Assembly: GCA_003538495.1 (NCBI GenBank)
Contig: DPSD01000359.1
Span: forward strand, 1 to 6,678
Source of the DNA: Accumulibacter sp.
GTDB taxonomy: Bacteria; Pseudomonadota; Gammaproteobacteria; Burkholderiales; Rhodocyclaceae
Reading direction: 5' to 3'
DNA: 6,678 bases
Part shown: piece by piece, positions 6,166-6,678 of the stretch
Position numbering within the stretch: position 1 is the first letter of the stretch
Layout of the letters: every line of letters starts with the position of its first letter
Position numbers and translations under genes: made by a program
Notes under the pieces: generated by a model
Told to the model about the DNA's origin: nothing
The model's input: the letters and a program-made list of their open reading frames with translations, nothing else
Database searches by the model: none

Positions 6166-6187
6166 CCCGGCCCGCCCAGACCCTCCC
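6166..6187 (-). other. G-quadruplex motif (five G3 runs) on the minus strand
   Basis: Read on the minus strand, five GGG runs are separated by loops of 1 (A), 3 (TCT), 1 (C) and 2 (CC) bases. Only four runs are needed for a quadruplex, and loops this short usually make stable ones. The plus strand is correspondingly C-rich and could form an i-motif. The motif lies in the non-coding leader region about 115 bases before the peptidase start, with the G-rich strand being the template for that gene. Folding is predicted from motif only. Confidence 0.65.
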
Positions 6188-6290
6188 TCTGCGCGGGCCG
6201 TTCCTCTTCCGGAAAGCGGCGAGCCACGTTTCTGCAGGCTGCGGTCACCTGGCGCAACGCTGACCCCTGATCGCCAAGCGCGAGGTTCGT

Positions 6291-6294
6291 GGAG
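6291..6294 (+). promoter_or_regulatory. Ribosome binding site deciding the M16 peptidase start
   Basis: GGAG lies eight bases before ATG 6303, a good spacing. The in-frame ATG at 6297 would be only two bases away, and the in-frame GTG at 6294 would overlap it, though a GAGG at 6282-6285 could serve the GTG. Confidence 0.55.
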
Positions 6295-6302
6295 TGATGC
6301 TG

Positions 6303-6678
6303 ATGACCCGATGGATGAAGACGTTCGCCTGCCTGCTGTGGCCACTGCTGCTGGCTTTCGCGCCGCATGCGTTTGGCGCCGGGCAGGCCATGCCAACGAA
6401 ACTGCCCCCGGGCGTCGACAAGCTGAGCACGGTCGAAGGGATCACGGAATACCGACTGGCCAACGGCCTGCACTTCATCCTGTTTCCGGATGCCGCCAAG
6501 CCAACAGCCACCGTCAACGTCACCTACCTGGTCGGCTCGCGCCATGAGAACTATGGCGAGACCGGCATGGCGCACCTGCTCGAACACCTGCTTTTCAAAG
6601 GATCGAAAAATTTCCCCGATCCGACCCGCGAGTTCAAGGCGCGCGGTTTCCAGATCAACGGCACGACCTGGCTCGACC
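6303..6678 (+). CDS. Exported M16-family zinc metallopeptidase (N-terminal part, cut by window edge)
   Basis: The gene is open from ATG 6303 to the right edge (125 codons visible). M16 peptidases (pitrilysin/insulinase type) degrade peptides and small proteins in a closed chamber formed by two homologous halves. The N-terminus (MTRWMKTFAC, then LLWPLLLAFAPHAFG) is a typical signal peptide with likely cleavage near residues 24-26, so a periplasmic location is expected. The core starts at YRLANGLHFIL (50-60) and TATVNVTYLVGSRHENYGE (68-86), and contains the inverted zinc motif HxxEH as HLLEH at 91-95: two zinc histidines and the catalytic glutamate. NGTTWLD at 119-125 is the usual start of the next conserved segment. 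The second zinc-ligand glutamate lies beyond the window. Relatives with this N-terminus are often about 900 residues; total length here is unknown. Two further in-frame starts at 6294 (GTG) and 6297 (ATG) are possible. Confidence 0.92.
   Translation, partial: MTRWMKTFACLLWPLLLAFAPHAFGAGQAMPTKLPPGVDKLSTVEGITEYRLANGLHFILFPDAAKPTATVNVTYLVGSRHENYGETGMAHLLEHLLFKGSKNFPDPTREFKARGFQINGTTWLD

Larger units (their letters stand above)
5923..6302. other. 380-base gene-free stretch between divergent genes
   Basis: The left part carries the promoter, leader hairpin and ribosome site of the minus-strand small gene. From about 6050 to 6290 I see no credible coding sequence; short frames there have arginine-, proline- and glycine-rich translations typical of GC-rich noise. 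This part contains C-rich tracts (6133-6145 and 6166-6187) and a TTCCGGAA palindrome at 6207-6214. I could not identify a convincing promoter for the M16 peptidase gene, no tRNA is visible, and a decayed gene cannot be excluded. Confidence 0.6.

Noticed and set aside
6063..6263. A 66-codon plus-strand frame in the non-coding stretch
   Set aside because: Composition is S/P/R/A-rich, no ribosome site precedes it, and it is built over the C-rich tracts; nothing suggests a real protein.
6027..6587. A 186-codon open frame on the minus strand spanning the leader and the start of the M16 peptidase
   Set aside because: It overlaps the conserved HLLEH-containing peptidase coding region in antisense and has low-complexity G/R/Q/E-rich composition.

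Overview
This is a GC-rich proteobacterial chromosomal segment, most likely from a betaproteobacterium. The Rhodocyclales are a guess based on overall gene style and GlcF/GlcE sequence character; no taxonomic marker is present. It holds seven protein genes. Two of them are cut by the window edges.

Left half, minus strand (read right to left): a FadR/GntR-family regulator (3432-2665), glcD (2600-1119), glcE (1119-52) and the first 12 codons of glcF (38-1). These are the regulator and the three subunits of membrane-associated glycolate oxidase, which oxidises glycolate to glyoxylate and passes electrons to the quinone pool. All four genes point the same way with gaps of 64, -1 (TGATG overlap) and 13 bases, so they look like one operon whose first gene is its own regulator.

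Centre, plus strand: a 609-residue SulP-family anion transporter with a C-terminal STAS domain (3677-5506), divergent from the regulator. The 222-base gap between them holds a perfect 13-base palindrome matching the FadR-family half-site rule. It lies at the expected transcription start of the regulator promoter and also overlaps the -35 box of a good promoter facing the transporter. A second, extended -10 promoter lies nearer the transporter. The layout suggests that the glycolate regulator controls itself and perhaps the transporter, but the transporter's substrate cannot be read from sequence.

Right part: a convergent gap without a clear terminator (5507-5643), a small uncharacterised helical protein on the minus strand (5922-5644), and a 380-base non-coding stretch containing a promoter and leader hairpin for the small gene, C-rich tracts and a strong G-quadruplex motif on the minus strand. 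Last comes the start of an exported M16 (pitrilysin/insulinase-like) zinc peptidase on the plus strand, running off the right edge.

No mobile element, CRISPR array, tRNA or rRNA was seen. I found no clearly new biological system. The most interesting items are the shared operator/promoter region, the glycolate-operon/SulP pairing and the G-quadruplex motif.
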